This document shows, one piece after another, positions 1 through 12,400 of a stretch of DNA of 64,000 nucleotides. The translations under genes and the position numbers were made by a program. The stretch is from Topomyia yanbarensis. Taxonomy: Eukaryota; Arthropoda; Insecta; Diptera; Culicidae. How positions within the stretch are numbered: position 1 is the stretch's first letter; each line of letters starts with the position of its first letter. The DNA is taken from positions 28,413,497 to 28,477,496 of the forward strand of contig NC_080670.1 of assembly GCF_030247195.1 (NCBI RefSeq), in the 5' to 3' direction. Under the pieces are notes generated by a model, which saw only the letters and a program-made list of their open reading frames with translations, had not been told where the DNA came from and ran no database searches.

Positions 1-490
1 TTATACGGGGGAACCCAGCCTCTTTTAAAATCTGACCCGCACACTGCAAATTAAATATCAGATTCATGGTCTGCGCAAATATTCAAGTACGGACGAGAAT
101 ATATGAATGGTCGTACGGTTGTAAAATCTAGACGTGACAAAACAAAACAAAAACGCTCGAGCCCTTCTCCATGGTACACGGAATTGTAAAGTCCTCGTCT
201 GCAATTGTAGTGAGAGAGTCTGACAGGGAGCCCAGTTTTACAACTACAATAAGGCAACCCTCAAAAAAAACTAAATGAATTTTTTTTGTTAATGTAATCA
301 ATAGTGATTTAAATAAATAAAGTTGAACCTTCGCGGATGAAGATACAAAGAAAACTAATGTTGAAGACTTGTTTAGTGAAATATTTCCAATGTTCTGTAA
401 TAGCAAACACAGAAAACAACAGCCAGAAATCTGAAATTTTGGCACACGACCAATCTGAGACTCTTTGATTCAACGAATGTGACTACCAGC
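1..490. other. AT-rich sequence, no recognised feature
   Basis: Only short open frames without recognisable domains on either strand. No repeat structure or RNA gene was seen. It ends at the left terminal inverted repeat of the next element. Confidence 0.5.
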
Positions 491-1868
491 GCACAGTGGG
501 ACGACTTAGAACAAAAGGTGGACTTAAGTCAAAACTATGCCGTATTTGTTCAAATAGGACGGTTTTATGTAATTTTGGTATGCTCAATTCGATTTTGATA
601 TTAAAACATATTAAAAATAAGCATTTACTATGCATTAGGGTGTCTCAAAAATATCTATTTTATCGAAATGTTCTTAAAACTTCTGCATATTAATTTTCGT
701 GCGCTAAATCGGTTTTGATATTAACATTTGTTTAAAAAAAAACCTTTATTGTGGATTAGGGTGGCTCAAAAATACTTATTTTGCTGTGGAGGTTCATAAT
801 TTTTTTTAAAGAAATTTTTGACGCTGAATTGCTAACTATTAAGAATGATAATTTTAATAGTAATTATGGTAAGCTGAATTTATTTTCCATGTTGAAACTA
901 GTTGAATTACATATCATTATGGTGTTTCAGAAATAATTATTTAGTTTTTAAGGATCAAATACGATGTGTTCGACTAATTTTGGAACGTTCAATTCATTAT
1001 TGGATTACTTGATGTGAAAACGAAATTTTCTTTTATTTTTGACACAAAACTAGACCTCGACTGTGTTCACTAAACTTGACCGGTACTGTGTAAGTTATCA
1101 AGAAATAGTTTCAGAAACATTTAATGACATATTTCAATAGATTGACAATATTTACTGAATTTTAAGCACTCTGAATACCTTCACCATCTAAAAAACCATA
1201 CTGTCCACTCGGCTCCTTTCTCTTGATCACTAGTAAAACCTTCGTAGATCATGTTTTCAATGGTATTTGAAAGTTGTGCATGTATTCGTGTCATTGTTCT
1301 AGCTATAAAGTGGTTATTCAAATTTAATATCAGTAATAACCATGCGTCTCCATTCATAGTTTTTTTAACATTTTGACTGCTTATCGCAAGTTTTCGCAAA
1401 ACTAGCATAGACTCATTTTAAAGAAAAAATTAAAAGCTTTCGAATGAGTATAGTGTGATCGTGGGTATTCACGGGCGTCATTGTTGTTATCGCATTAGAA
1501 ATTCGAATTCAATATTAGTTAATGACAAACAGTTATCTTAACAATAACTAAACCAACTAGTGTCTTATTTGTAGTGATTTTACGGTGTAATTTAATCACT
1601 TGAAAAATTTTAGTGAAGTAATGCAATGCATAAAATCAACCGCTGCTTTGAAAAATGAACATAACCGGTTGTAGTTCCTATGATAAAATTATGCAAAAAT
1701 CACTTGAGTTAAGCCCTTTAAAAAGCTGTGAAAAATTCATTTGCCGTTCAAATTACCTAAAATCTCGCAAAAATGTCTCTGATAACTCTGCTGATACGAG
1801 AAAAATACTAGTAAGAATATCCCACAACCTTCATATATGGACTTAAGTCCGGGCTCGTCCCACTGTGC
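491..1868. mobile_element. Non-autonomous DNA transposon with TIR GCACAGTGGGACGA
   Basis: The left end reads GCACAGTGGGACGA and is soon followed by GGACTTAAGTC. The right end (1840-1868) is the inverse complement of the same two blocks. Candidate 3-bp target duplications AGC sit at 488-490 and 1869-1871. The interior is AT-rich, has no transposase, and holds about three imperfect repeats of roughly 125 bp (about 560-970) sharing the phrases TTTTGATATTAA and TAGGGTG-CTCAAAAATA. A TIR starting near CAC with a 3-bp duplication would fit the CACTA/Chapaev group, but superfamily assignment is a guess. Confidence 0.7.
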
Positions 1869-1879
1869 AGCGATGGGGG

Positions 1880-2890
1880 ACCTGTTAGCTAGGGAATTTG
1901 GGAGTCTCTAAATCAGAGAACCAAATGATCAAGGATTCTGCGAACTTAGCAGTCTTAAGTGCGAGAAGATCTACAAATCAAAAATTCTCGGAATATGAGA
2001 ATTTTGGAATTTAGGTTTCTGTGAACTTGGGAATCCGGGTTATCGGGAGGTCTGTTAATTGAGAAACTAGGAATTTTGTTAGCTTAAGAATCTGGGAATC
2101 GCAAAATCTGGAGAATCTAAGAATCTGTATTTCTTAGAATCTGTATTTCTGAGAATCTGTGAACTTGAGAAATTGAAAAACTTAGAATCTAGGAATCTGT
2201 GAGTTTCAGAATATGAGAATCGGGCATCTGTGAGCTGAAGGAAATAAAAATCTGCAAATATTGGCAGCTGTGAATCCGTTAACTTGAAAATTTGAGAATC
2301 TGGGAACCTGTAAATACATCTCCCAATTCGGCCCACGTTAATGCTAGTTACTGACGAGGTGAATTCGAAACACAAACATTCGACTTATTTTAATGCAAAT
2401 CTAAAATTCTGAGACCCTAGGTTTCAGAGAGTTTTGGATCCTTGGAATCTGGGGATTTGAGATTCTGAGAATATTGCATTCGGAGAGTCTGAGGAATCTG
2501 AGAATCTGAAAATCTGGGAATCTAATAATCTTAGAATCTTATAATTGAGTAATCTGGTAACCCGTGAATTCGAGAAACTGGGAATCTGTGAATTTAAGAA
2601 TAGATTACTTGGACATCCCGGAATCGTGAACTTGAGTATGTAAGAATCTAGAAATCTGTGAATCCACGAATCTGGGAATTAAGGGGAGAATTCTAGAATC
2701 TGAAAATCTGTTAGCAAAAAAAATCTGGGAATCTGAAGGCCTGGAGATCAGCAATTCTGTAAGCTTTAGAATTTGGTAATCTGAGGAACTGGGAATCAGT
2801 AAAATTGAGGTTCTCGGAATTTATGGATCTAGCCAGCTCCATATTTGAAATTTCGAGAATTCAGGAATCTGAGATATTTTGAATTTTTCT
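1880..2890. repeat. Degenerate short-period repeat, GAATCTG-rich
   Basis: About 1 kb made mostly of variants of GAATCTGGGAATCTGAGAA with a period near 10-11 bp and many substitutions. It is too diverged for a clean array, so it looks like an old minisatellite. Open frames across it are composition artefacts. Confidence 0.75.
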
Positions 2891-4301
2891 ATTCTCGCTA
2901 GGCGAATGATCCATAAAGGCTTTTAAATACATAAATAAAGGCCTGGGAACGTGCCATTTGCGTCATTACGTTCAGATTCCTGCTGTTTCGACAACATGGC
3001 TGCTTGAAATCGAAACAAAAAATTAGTTTCAGGTAAATTAATTCCCATTCCATCGTTAATTTCAAGTCCCGAAATTGATATCTACGATTTGACTCAACCG
3101 TACGAAAAACTCGTCCAATGCAGCGGGGTCATCAGCGAAAATTGTGAAGTATCATAGATAAACGGTTTACGAAATGAAAAAGCGACTGGGAAAAAGTGAA
3201 GGGATGTATTTTCTCTCCCACAGAGCAAATGGAACTGAAAAAGACTGCTGTAACCTGCTGATCTTGATTGTGGCCGGCGGCTGAGAGAACGTTCTTTACC
3301 GCCCTCCTCCGCATAACAGTCTCATTTCCTGGGGAATACCCACGTTAATGGGACTGTTACGCGACTAACGGCTGTTTAGCTCTCGGCAAAGATTCAACAG
3401 TAAAAACAAGAGGTTTTACTGGCCGAGCATTGCTCGATGAATTTGCCTTGTTTCCTGTTTTGCTTGCGTCAATTGAATGATGAGCCGTGGTCAACTTAAC
3501 AGGCTGCAGTAAAAAATAGGAACTTACATTTGCTCAAATTAAGCTACGATCGTTATTCGATGGTGTGACCAGCACCTCGAACCTTCAAACTGGAAATTGT
3601 TTGGTGGTAATCGTAGTAGACATGATTTTCTTTTTTGAATGGTCGTGATATGTGATTTGCTTTCCAATTGAGCTATGGTCCAACTAGCAGTGTTCCTCCT
3701 AAATCCCTAGCCGGTAAAAAAAGAGCCCAATTATCGAATTGCGACTGTATTACAGCTTCTAATCCACTCACGAAACTCCTCCCCCTTCCGGACAAACCGG
3801 ACATTCCGGTCACTTGCTTCGGAAATTCTTTCGCTCGAACACAACGTCATCGGCTAGTTGACGACAACACACGATGTGACTAAAATTCCCAGAACTGACC
3901 CTCAATCAAGCAGCAGGCGGTACCGAAAACAAAAAAAAAACGAAACAAACCGATCGTAGTAAGCTACACTTTCTCGCACCAATAAGCCCAAATAATGAGT
4001 TCCCTTTCACCCTTCTTTTCTATGTGGCAGGTTCGTCTCTTGCAAGCAAACAGACGGACACGTGGTTGGGAAAAGGGGACTCCCTCTCTCTAACAGTACC
4101 GTACACGCGGACTGGGGAAGTTATGCGGTTTTGCGATCGACGCTGCGATCGATTTCCCGCCCTGCTTGCTTGTTTGCTTGCTTGCTCATAAAACCGTGGC
4201 GCCATCGAAGCAGGATCGCCATTATTGGCGTTCATGCTCACTCTATCACACAGGTCAAACAATTCGGTTAGTCGTTCGGAAGTCGTTGGCCTGATCGCGA
4301 G
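2891..4301. other. Intergenic region upstream of the protease cluster
   Basis: No protein domain or RNA gene recognised. It contains the presumed promoter of the first protease. A weak CATAAAA box lies near 4188-4194 but no convincing initiator could be placed, so no promoter is called. Confidence 0.4.
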
Positions 4302-5722
4302 ATGGTGTCGCTGTTGCTTTTGGTGATTACGGTTGCGATCTTGTCGGTGGCAATGATCGTGACCGGGAACGCGAGGAGGCTGGAAGGTTTGTGTCAATTT
4401 TAAGGATCAGTTTGAAGGGTGATGAGTGTGTGCATGTTAGAGCGATAGTGTGGTTTTTTCCCGTCCCGCAGATTCGTTGGCGAATGACTGTGACATACCG
4501 CGGGAGTTGGAGAAGGGAGTTTGTCGAAGTGCTGGAGACTGCCCCGCATACCTGAGGATCGCGAACGAGAGTGGACTGAATCTGATTGGTCAGGTGGAGT
4601 TCGAGGAGGCTATACGGTGCGGGAAACGGGACGGTTCGGAGGTTTGTTGTCCAACGGGAGAGACTTATAAATTTCACGAGGTAGAGGAAGATGAGTTCTG
4701 TGGGATTCAGGTTCCGACGTTTCGGATTCGAGGTGGGGCTATAGCGGAAATCGACGAGTTTCCGTGGACCGCCATGCTTCTACGGCAACATCGTAAGTTT
4801 ATCGACATGTTCAGGAACGGATTGGTGTGTTGATTGACGCAAACCATTTCAGGTAACTCCGGTGGGCTTTACTACCATTGCGGAGGGGCCTTGATCAGCC
4901 GAACCTTCGTTCTAACGGCAGCTCACTGTATTTCTCCGGACGCGGACGGGAAAAGGCAGGATATACTGTTTGTTTTATCCGAATTTTTTTTAACCCGAAC
5001 AAGTTACTGATTGTCGATCCCGATTGCAGCAAATTTGTACGTCTTCGAGAGTACAACATTTTTCAGGACCCGGACTGTATGTTGGAAAGTGGATTCCTGG
5101 ACTGCTCTGACGAGAAGCTTGACTACAAACCACGAAAGCTGCTGATCTATCCGGGTTTTAATCTGGACCCGGCGAACCGGGATCACGATCTGGGACTGAT
5201 TCGAATCGATCCTGTTCCATCGTATTCGGACTTTCTACGGCCGATTTGTCTACCCGAACCGGAGCTGGACAACGGAGCACGTCCGGGTGGAGTCTACAGT
5301 GTTGCCGGTTGGGGGCAGACAGATTTCTGTGAGTTACGCGTTTTCCATTCCTAGATGCAAATTTAAACATCCATCGTTCCTCCGCAGTCAACGAAGGTCT
5401 CGGCTCGATCAGTTTTAGTCCGATCAAGCTGAAGGTAGTGCTGCCGTTTGTTGATTCAGAACGGTGCCGGGAAGTGTACGAAACTATGAAGGTTCAACTG
5501 CACGGATCGCAGCTTTGTGCCGGAGGCCGAAAGGCTAAGGATTCCTGTGCGGGTGACAGTGGATCTCCGCTGATGCATTACGATCGGGCGAAGGCGGTTT
5601 GGGTGTTGGCCGGTGTGGCCAGTTTTGGCGTTCGGGATTGTGGTAGAGCTGGCGTCCCCGGTGTCTATACCAGTGTGAGGGAGTATTTGACGTGGATAAA
5701 GCAAAATATACAAAATACTTGA
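4302..5722 (+). CDS. CLIP-domain serine protease 1 (CLIPB-like, secreted zymogen)
   Basis: Five exons: 4302-4386, 4472-4792, 4853-4967, 5030-5328, 5388-5722. All introns are GT-AG and the phases join into 384 residues. The start gives a hydrophobic signal peptide (about residues 1-22). CLIP cysteines are at 35, 46, 52, 78, 87 and 88. The linker ends at an activation site after Arg113 (R|IRGG), then a trypsin fold with His160 in TAAHC, Asp227 in HDLGL and Ser331 in GDSGSP. The Asp six residues before Ser331 predicts cleavage after Arg/Lys. Such proteases act in extracellular cascades activating prophenoloxidase or Spaetzle; the specific role here is inference. Its extra intron between the activation site and His (after 4792) is absent from the three sister genes. 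It lies head-to-tail only 165 bp before the next protease, which points to tandem duplication. Confidence 0.93.
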
Positions 5723-5887
5723 AAAAAAACGAAATCATTACCGATTATTACCGTGAACCGAATGTGTGATGTCACTATCGGGGTTGGGATTTCACAAAGT
5801 CCGACTGATTGTGCTTTTTCAGTGGTTCAACAGGGTGCATGCACGAAGGGTCGTTATCAGTCGAAGGCGAGCTGGCAATCGGGAAAG

Positions 5888-7217
5888 ATGTTGTTTGTTT
5901 TACTTTTAGCCGTCGGTGCCGAGACGTTTACGTTGACTGATCAATCGCATCCGATTTGGGATATTACAACAACCTGTCAAATTCCGAACGAATTCCAACC
6001 GGGAACCTGTCAAGCGTTAGATGAATGCTCGGCCTACCAACGCATAAATGACGTCGGTAGTTTGACATCCGTCGGTAGAGTGAGTTTTCTGCGTCGCTTG
6101 CAGTGCACCGGATTAGCTGAGGAGAAGATTTGCTGTCCGCGAAGCGGTAGGAATTATAGGTTAGTAGATCAAATCGGACAGGTTCCAATTCAATCAAAGT
6201 AATCCGTTTTTTTTTTCGTTTGTCGTCAACAGACAACCATCCATGAACGAAAGTGTACCGAGGCGGGTTGTCGATGAAACGATGACAGTTCACAGCAGAG
6301 TAGGCGGCGACGAGGAAGCGACTTGCGGGCATCAGAACTACGGACAGAAACTGCTTGGTGGACAGATAACCGATATTGACGAGTTTCCTTGGATGGCGAT
6401 GCTGCTCTACGATGGTGATGGTCCTAATGCAGTTTCACCTGGCTGCGGAGGAGCGTTGATCAGTAGGACGTTCGTGGTTACGGCTGCCCATTGTTTGGTG
6501 GGCAGGATTATTCAGAAAAAGGGAAATTTGTGAGTTAAATGGTTGGCGATTGTTCCTCAATGTCTGATACTTTTTCCGTTCTGTAGGAAGTTCGTTCGTC
6601 TAGGAGAGTATGATTTGAACAGCGACCCGGACTGTATGGTGGACGACAAGTTCAAGGATTGTACTGACGGAAAGGTTGATGTGAAACCGAAACGGATTAT
6701 CGCTCATCCCCAGTACGCGGCTAACGCTCTGAGTCAGCATCACGATCTAGGCCTTGTCCAGCTGGAGAAAACGGTTGAATTTTCCAGCTTTATCCAACCA
6801 ATTTGTCTACCGGATCCGGCATCTAGTAATGGAGCAGTATCCGGGGGTAAGCTGAATGTCTGCGGTTGGGGACGTACAAACTATTTTCGCAACGAATTGG
6901 GAGGTAACGCGGTTAGCCCTGTGAAGTTGAAGGTCGTGCTGCCGTACGTCGATCATCAGAACTGTCGCGAGATTTACCGGCAGCACAAGTTGGATCTCGG
7001 TAGCGGACAGATCTGTGCCGGTGGACAGAAGGCGAGGGACACTTGCGCTGGCGACAGTGGATCCCCGCTGATGTATTTTAACAACAGGAAAGGACATTGG
7101 GTGTTGACCGGGTTGGTAAGCCTAGGAGTTCAAAAGTGCGGAACCGAGGGAAGGCCTGGCATATACACCCACGTTCGGGAATATTTAGCTTGGATCAAGA
7201 AGACTACCTTGATGTGA
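5888..7217 (+). CDS. CLIP-domain serine protease 2 (CLIPB-like)
   Basis: Exons 5888-6159, 6233-6529 and 6587-7217 join in phase into 399 residues. I chose the ATG at 5888 because it starts a short hydrophobic leader (MLFVLLLAVG); an upstream in-frame ATG at 5753 would put a long polar stretch before it. CLIP cysteines are at 30, 41, 47, 73, 82 and 83. Predicted activation is after Lys130 (K|LLGG). Catalytic His177, Asp243 and Ser347 are present, with an Asp in the S1-pocket position (trypsin-like). Unlike the other three, it lacks the intron before the last third of the protease domain, and it has its own intron between the CLIP domain and the linker. It converges on protease 3 with only 70 bp between the stop codons. 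Confidence 0.92.
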
Positions 7218-7227
7218 AAATGGTTGG

Positions 7228-7233
7228 AATAAA
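7228..7233 (+). promoter_or_regulatory. Polyadenylation signal AATAAA for protease 2
   Basis: AATAAA 10 bp after the stop codon of protease 2, in the 70-bp gap before the convergent gene. Confidence 0.55.
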
Positions 7234-7287
7234 CTATATTTTGCTGAACTTATACTAAACCCGATGTTACCTGATCCGAAACCGTCC

Positions 7288-8667
7288 TTACTGTAGAACC
7301 GCATTCTGCTTAATCCAGGGCAGATACTCTTTCACGTTGGTGTAGATTCCGGGCCGATCAGCCATGCCGCAGGTCGATGCACCACGACTGACGATCCCAG
7401 TCAGCACCCAGACGCCATGCAATGCATCGTAGAACATCAACGGGGAACCGCTATCGCCGGCGCATGAGTCACGATCTTTCTTCCCACCGGCACAGATCTG
7501 TCCAGGACCCAGCGAAACCAGCTGAGATTTGTATGCCTCGCCGCAACGATTCTGATCAACGAACGGTAGACGAGCCTTCATCTTAACCGGACTTCTGGTA
7601 CCAACTTCGTCGTTAACTGCAAGAGAAGAAGGCGTCACTACAGTGATCTACGCAGGAAAGCAACGTACTCCGCGAACTTACAAAAGTCTGTCCTACCCCA
7701 TCCGCAAACGCTGAGTACCCTCCCTGAGGCCAATCCGGTTCGCATACCCTGCTCCGGCAGACAGATTGGTCTCAGGAAGTCCGAGTACGGAACGGAGCGA
7801 TCGATCTCCACCAATCCGATGTCGTGATGCTGCTGTTGGCTGTTGGGCAGATAGTTCGGGTGAACCTTGATCGAACGGGGACTAGCGTCTATCTTCTCCT
7901 CGGTACAATCCATCTCCAAGCTTCCTCCGCTAGAAACCACCATGCAGTCCGGATCGGACAGAGTGTTGTGTTCGCGCAAGCGAACGAAGGCTCTGGAGAG
8001 AATAGTTTTGGACGTGATCAAACAGTAAAAACTACCCATCAATACTTACAGTGGCCCAAATCGATCATAGTTCTTCCCGCTGAGACAATGGGCAGCCGTC
8101 AGCACGTACGTCCTGCTAATTAGTACCCCGCCACATCCATGAAAATTGTTCCGATAGAACAGCAAAGCGGCCCACGGAAATTCATCAATTTCGGTGATGG
8201 ATCCTTGAATTTTTGGATTGAACGCCTGAAACCCACACTCGGAGGTACCTTCACCGAAACGATTTCCAAGATCCAGCGATGATTCGTTGCGTTCCCGTCG
8301 GGGAAGATCCGTAGACAGCTTCGGATTCCTGTAACTTCCGGTCCGTGGGCAGCAAATCAACGTTTCGTTGGACATTGGACACTCCAGTGCACGGATGAAG
8401 CTTATGCGACCTACGCTGGCAAGCTCCGGACCTCGGTTGATCTCCTGGAAGGCGGGGCAATCTTTCGGAGTACTGCATGTTCCACCGGTTTGCTCATTAG
8501 GGATCTTGCAGTCCATGTGGATCTCCCAAACTGGATGGTCATCTGAGGAACGAATTAAGAACCGGGTAATGATCAGCGTGGGTGCGGGCGATCGAAAAAA
8601 AAACGTTCAAACCTTGTTGTGATGAGATCCCAGCCAACAGGACTAGCAGCGCGAGGTGAATCAACAT
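7288..8667 (-). CDS. CLIP-domain serine protease 3 (CLIPB-like)
   Basis: Minus strand, four exons in transcription order: 8667-8613, 8542-8050, 7992-7682, 7616-7288. The introns are GT-AG and the phases join into 395 residues. The first exon encodes a signal peptide (MLIHLALLVLLAGIS). CLIP cysteines are at 30, 41, 47, 73, 82 and 83, the same spacing as protease 2, its closest relative here by eye. Activation is predicted after Lys129, and the following residues are IQGS rather than the usual IVGG. The triad His170, Asp240 and Ser342 is intact in TAAHC, HDIGL and GDSGSP. The inverted orientation indicates a duplication with inversion. It is divergent from protease 4, sharing a 734-bp upstream region. 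Confidence 0.93.
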
Positions 8668-8720
8668 GCTCCCATGAAACGCGTCAAGCAGACTCGAGCA
8701 CCGCAAATTAAATGATTGAC

Positions 8721-8755
8721 TGAGGTCAGACTAAGCCATCGGCAGCGTTTATAAA
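8721..8755 (-). promoter_or_regulatory. Core promoter of protease 3: TATA box and arthropod initiator
   Basis: On the minus strand TTTATAAA (8755-8748) is followed by TCAGTC, whose A at 8721 lies 32 bp downstream of the TATAAA start. This is the canonical insect TATA-Inr spacing. It predicts a 5' UTR of about 54 nt before the ATG at 8667. Confidence 0.6.
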
Positions 8756-9401
8756 CATGATGATTGCAACTTTCGTCGTGCGTCCGTTATCTCCGAAGCC
8801 TCCACACACCGGTCTTACCGAGTAGGTAGCAATAAAAAAAATCTCGTTTTTTTTTTTTTTTTTTGAATTCTCCCCCATCCGAGGGATGAGCTGTCAGGAG
8901 AAACATCGTAGCAAGCGACGACTAATAAGTACACCTGTACCCGGGGCCCTCCAGGAATGGAAAAACCCACGGCATGCTTAAATTATGGTGTTTCCATGCA
9001 GCTCAGGTCCAGAAATATAAACTTTTTTTTTCGCATCGCCGGAAGACCCCCACAAATTTCACGTGCTACGAATTCAAACAGCACATCGTTGGATTTTCAC
9101 TTTTCACTTTGAGCACACCTACTCGTCGCCCAGGCAGGTCTAATCCGGGTAAGTCCGTTCATTCACCGAACCGCGCGAACCCGTTCCGAACACCAACCGA
9201 TCACTAATGAACCGAACGGGCGATGCGATCGTCTCATTCACTAATTCATTCGACCGAACACCGACTGCAATCAGCTGTGACCTGCCGGCCAACCAGTTTA
9301 CGGGGTGTCGTCACTAGTCTGTCTGTTTGGTTTGGTTGACTCAAGCATCGTGCGGTGGTGGTGGATGGGCTCAGTTCAAAACAAAACCTGCTCCCGCGAG
9401 G
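8756..9401. other. Divergent intergenic region between proteases 3 and 4
   Basis: Presumed control region for both divergent genes. It contains a poly-T run near 8848-8864. A TCAGTT initiator-like site at 9371-9376 could start protease 4 about 30 nt before its ATG, but no TATA box is visible there. No clean NF-kB palindrome was found. Confidence 0.4.
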
Positions 9402-12400
9402 ATGGTACTACGAGGAGCGGTGATACTGTGTGCGTTTTTGCTGCTGCCCGCGATCGGTAAGTTGCTTCTTTTCTGTACATACATATTTTCGATCGATGCC
9501 GTTTCATCGGGATTCCCGCTTTCAAGCATTGACCTTCACCGACGCCGCCGTGCTGCCGTGCGAGATACCGAACGAGAACACGGCCGGTTACTGCATTTCG
9601 CCTGACGCCTGTCGACCTTATCAGCAGTTGAAAAATGGCGCAGCAGCCGCCAAACCGGAAACGGGAGAGTTCCTGAAACGGTTAAGCTGTTCGCCTCGTA
9701 CGGTTTGCTGTACGCGGGGGAGTGCTTACGCGAATCCGCGGGTACCGATGCCGGTACAGACAGCGGATTTGATCGCCAACTGTGGGGTGGAAGCCACCGG
9801 GGAGCGTATCTTCGGCGGAGAGATTACCAAGATCGATGAGTTCCCTTGGTTGGCGTTGCTGTTCTATCACTCGAAAGATACGGGAATGGTGTTTCCCTCC
9901 TGCGGAGGGGTGCTAGTGGCGAAGCAATGGGTGCTAACTGCTGGACATTGTGTGACGGGAAGAGGCTACCGGAATACCGGTTCCTTGTGAGTTTGGTTTC
10001 GATCGGTTGTCAGTGTTTTATAGATCGGTTTGTTTTGATTCGTAGGAAATTTGTTCGCCTCGGTGAGAACAACCTGGAGACAGAGGTGGACTGCGATAAG
10101 GATGGTGATTGTGCGGATCGGCCGGTCAATCTGGAGGTGGAGCAAATTATTCCTCATCCGGACTACGTCAGCACCAGTTGGGACAAGTACAACGACGTGG
10201 CGCTGTTGAAACTAGCGAAGGAGGCTCCCTATACGGACTTTGTGCGGCACATTTGTCTGCCCAGTTACTATAATCTTTCGGAGGAAAATGCCGTCAGCAA
10301 GTACGTGGCGGCTGGCTGGGGGCAGACGGATTTGTGTGAGTATTCAATGAGTAATGTCGTTCTGTTAATTGCGAGGGGGTGACAGCGATAGTAAATCGTT
10401 TACTCGTAGATACCTTCAACTTAAAGATATTTTCTCTGGAATGCAATTCACTATAATCTGTTTAACTTGAACACTTCGCGCTCAAAGATAATTGGTTTAT
10501 ATTGTGACGATTTTCCTAAAATAATTGAAACAACCTGACTTCTCGTATATCAAATGCCAAAGAGAAAAATTCAAGGTCGAACTGTTTGTGATTTGAAAGC
10601 AACGCTTTGTTGTATGAATATAACCAATCTAATGTTTTGATTCCAACGTCCAAATGCTTGAAATTTCGTATTTCTACTATAATTAGGTTCTTTACTGACA
10701 TAGTTAACCTCATTTTTCTTGATAGTTCACTAGTACTATTTACATGGACTTAGAACATTTTTGCACTCGACTAGATTCGCTCGAAGCAAATCACAAAGAA
10801 GAAATTCATGTAAACAGTACAAGCGAGCTGTCAAAAATGAACACTCGAATTCATTTGTGACGTCAGCGTAAAGTATTCAATTGAATACTTTACGATGACG
10901 TCACAAATGAACTGATTCACTCGAAACAAATCTTTACCGTTTGTTTAGAGCGAATCTAGTGATCCACAAATTTTTTCAAAGTCCACGTAAACAATATAAT
11001 AGAACTGTCAAGAAAAGTGAGGTTAACTGTTTCAGTAAAGAACCTAATGTACAAAATACGAATTTGAATACCACAAACAATACTAGAACTGATACTAGAA
11101 TGCTTATGGAACTACCCCCTACCACCACTTCAACTAGATGGAAGTGCTCGAATAACCGCGTAGTAGGCTGGAAAAAAATGACGCCCAGACAAGGCTTCAA
11201 ATATGTTTATCATTTTTGTTTTGTTATTATCGGAGACTAAACCGTTTGTCTCCAAGACCAAGATAATCTGCAAGTAGGTACCTCTGAGTAAACTAGGAGA
11301 AAAGTGTTCCAGTATTCACTACATCTCTTTTTTCTTCATCTGGTATAGCAAAGCGGAATAAAAAGGAGAACGATTTTTTATTTCTTGTTTACTCTGGAGC
11401 GACTAGGAGCAAGAGGCGCTGGAGCGAATCTAACATTATATTTGTGTGATGCAACCCGGTCAGCGTCGCAAGCAGAAAGTTAGCGAAAGTTGAGCAAAGC
11501 GAAATTAATGCTGGCAGCATGACCAGTGTGACTAGCAACATATTTATTCGCAGAAAATTAAGATTTGTAATTTCAAGCATGTTCATCCATCAAAAGCAGT
11601 TTTTATGTCCAGTGACCTATTCAATGGCCCGCAATTTAAATACTTATCCTGAAAGTTACATAGTATTGGTTTGTATAGGACTCATTTATCCATATTTTCT
11701 GAACGAGAATTCCGAACGAAACAGTATGCAAGCTATACGGATGACTGGAAAGAGACTGCATTAGAATCAACTGAATGCACGGCTTTTGCGCCATCGACGT
11801 AGCCTAGACACCTTACACTATTTACTTCAATGCAAATGAAAATTTTAAAATATCCACCTGGCTCGTTCACGAATCGCAATCTCCCTCTGTCCTTGTCTCA
11901 CTTTACTATTTCGTATTTCGCATATGTACGTATTCTGTGCTACAATCTTTTTCTCCGGAGTACGTAGAAACACCAGCAAATCCATGAACCAAGATCAGAA
12001 GAACGAAAACGAAAAGGTTAAAACAAAAAAGAATGGAAACCCTCGAAAGTCCATTGTATATGAATTAGCCATTTTTCAGATAGTGGCCTTTAAGAAAACA
12101 ATTCATAACTTTCCGATACAATGGTTTTCAAATTCGTACAATCCGATTTATTCATTTACTCTATTCAAAAATGGTTTTTAATTTCGTTCTAAATAGCCAA
12201 TTTTTTCGGTTCCTTCATTTCGTGAATTTCATTCGTCTTTTTTTTATTCATTTCGTTTATTTGATAGGCACAAATGCGTTAGCTTGGCGGTGCCAAATTC
12301 TTTTGTTTTTACATTTAGGATATCTTAAAACTAGGAGGTTACAATGTTGAAATATTTTTTTTACAAACGAAAAAAAAGTTTACAGCTATCTTAAGACTAG

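Noticed and set aside
2079..2375. 98-codon minus-strand frame
   Set aside because: Ser/Asp/Phe-rich periodic product of the GAATCTG repeat, not a gene.
8860..8885. NF-kB site upstream of protease 3
   Set aside because: GGGGGAGAATTC on the minus strand departs from the GGGRNNYYCC consensus.
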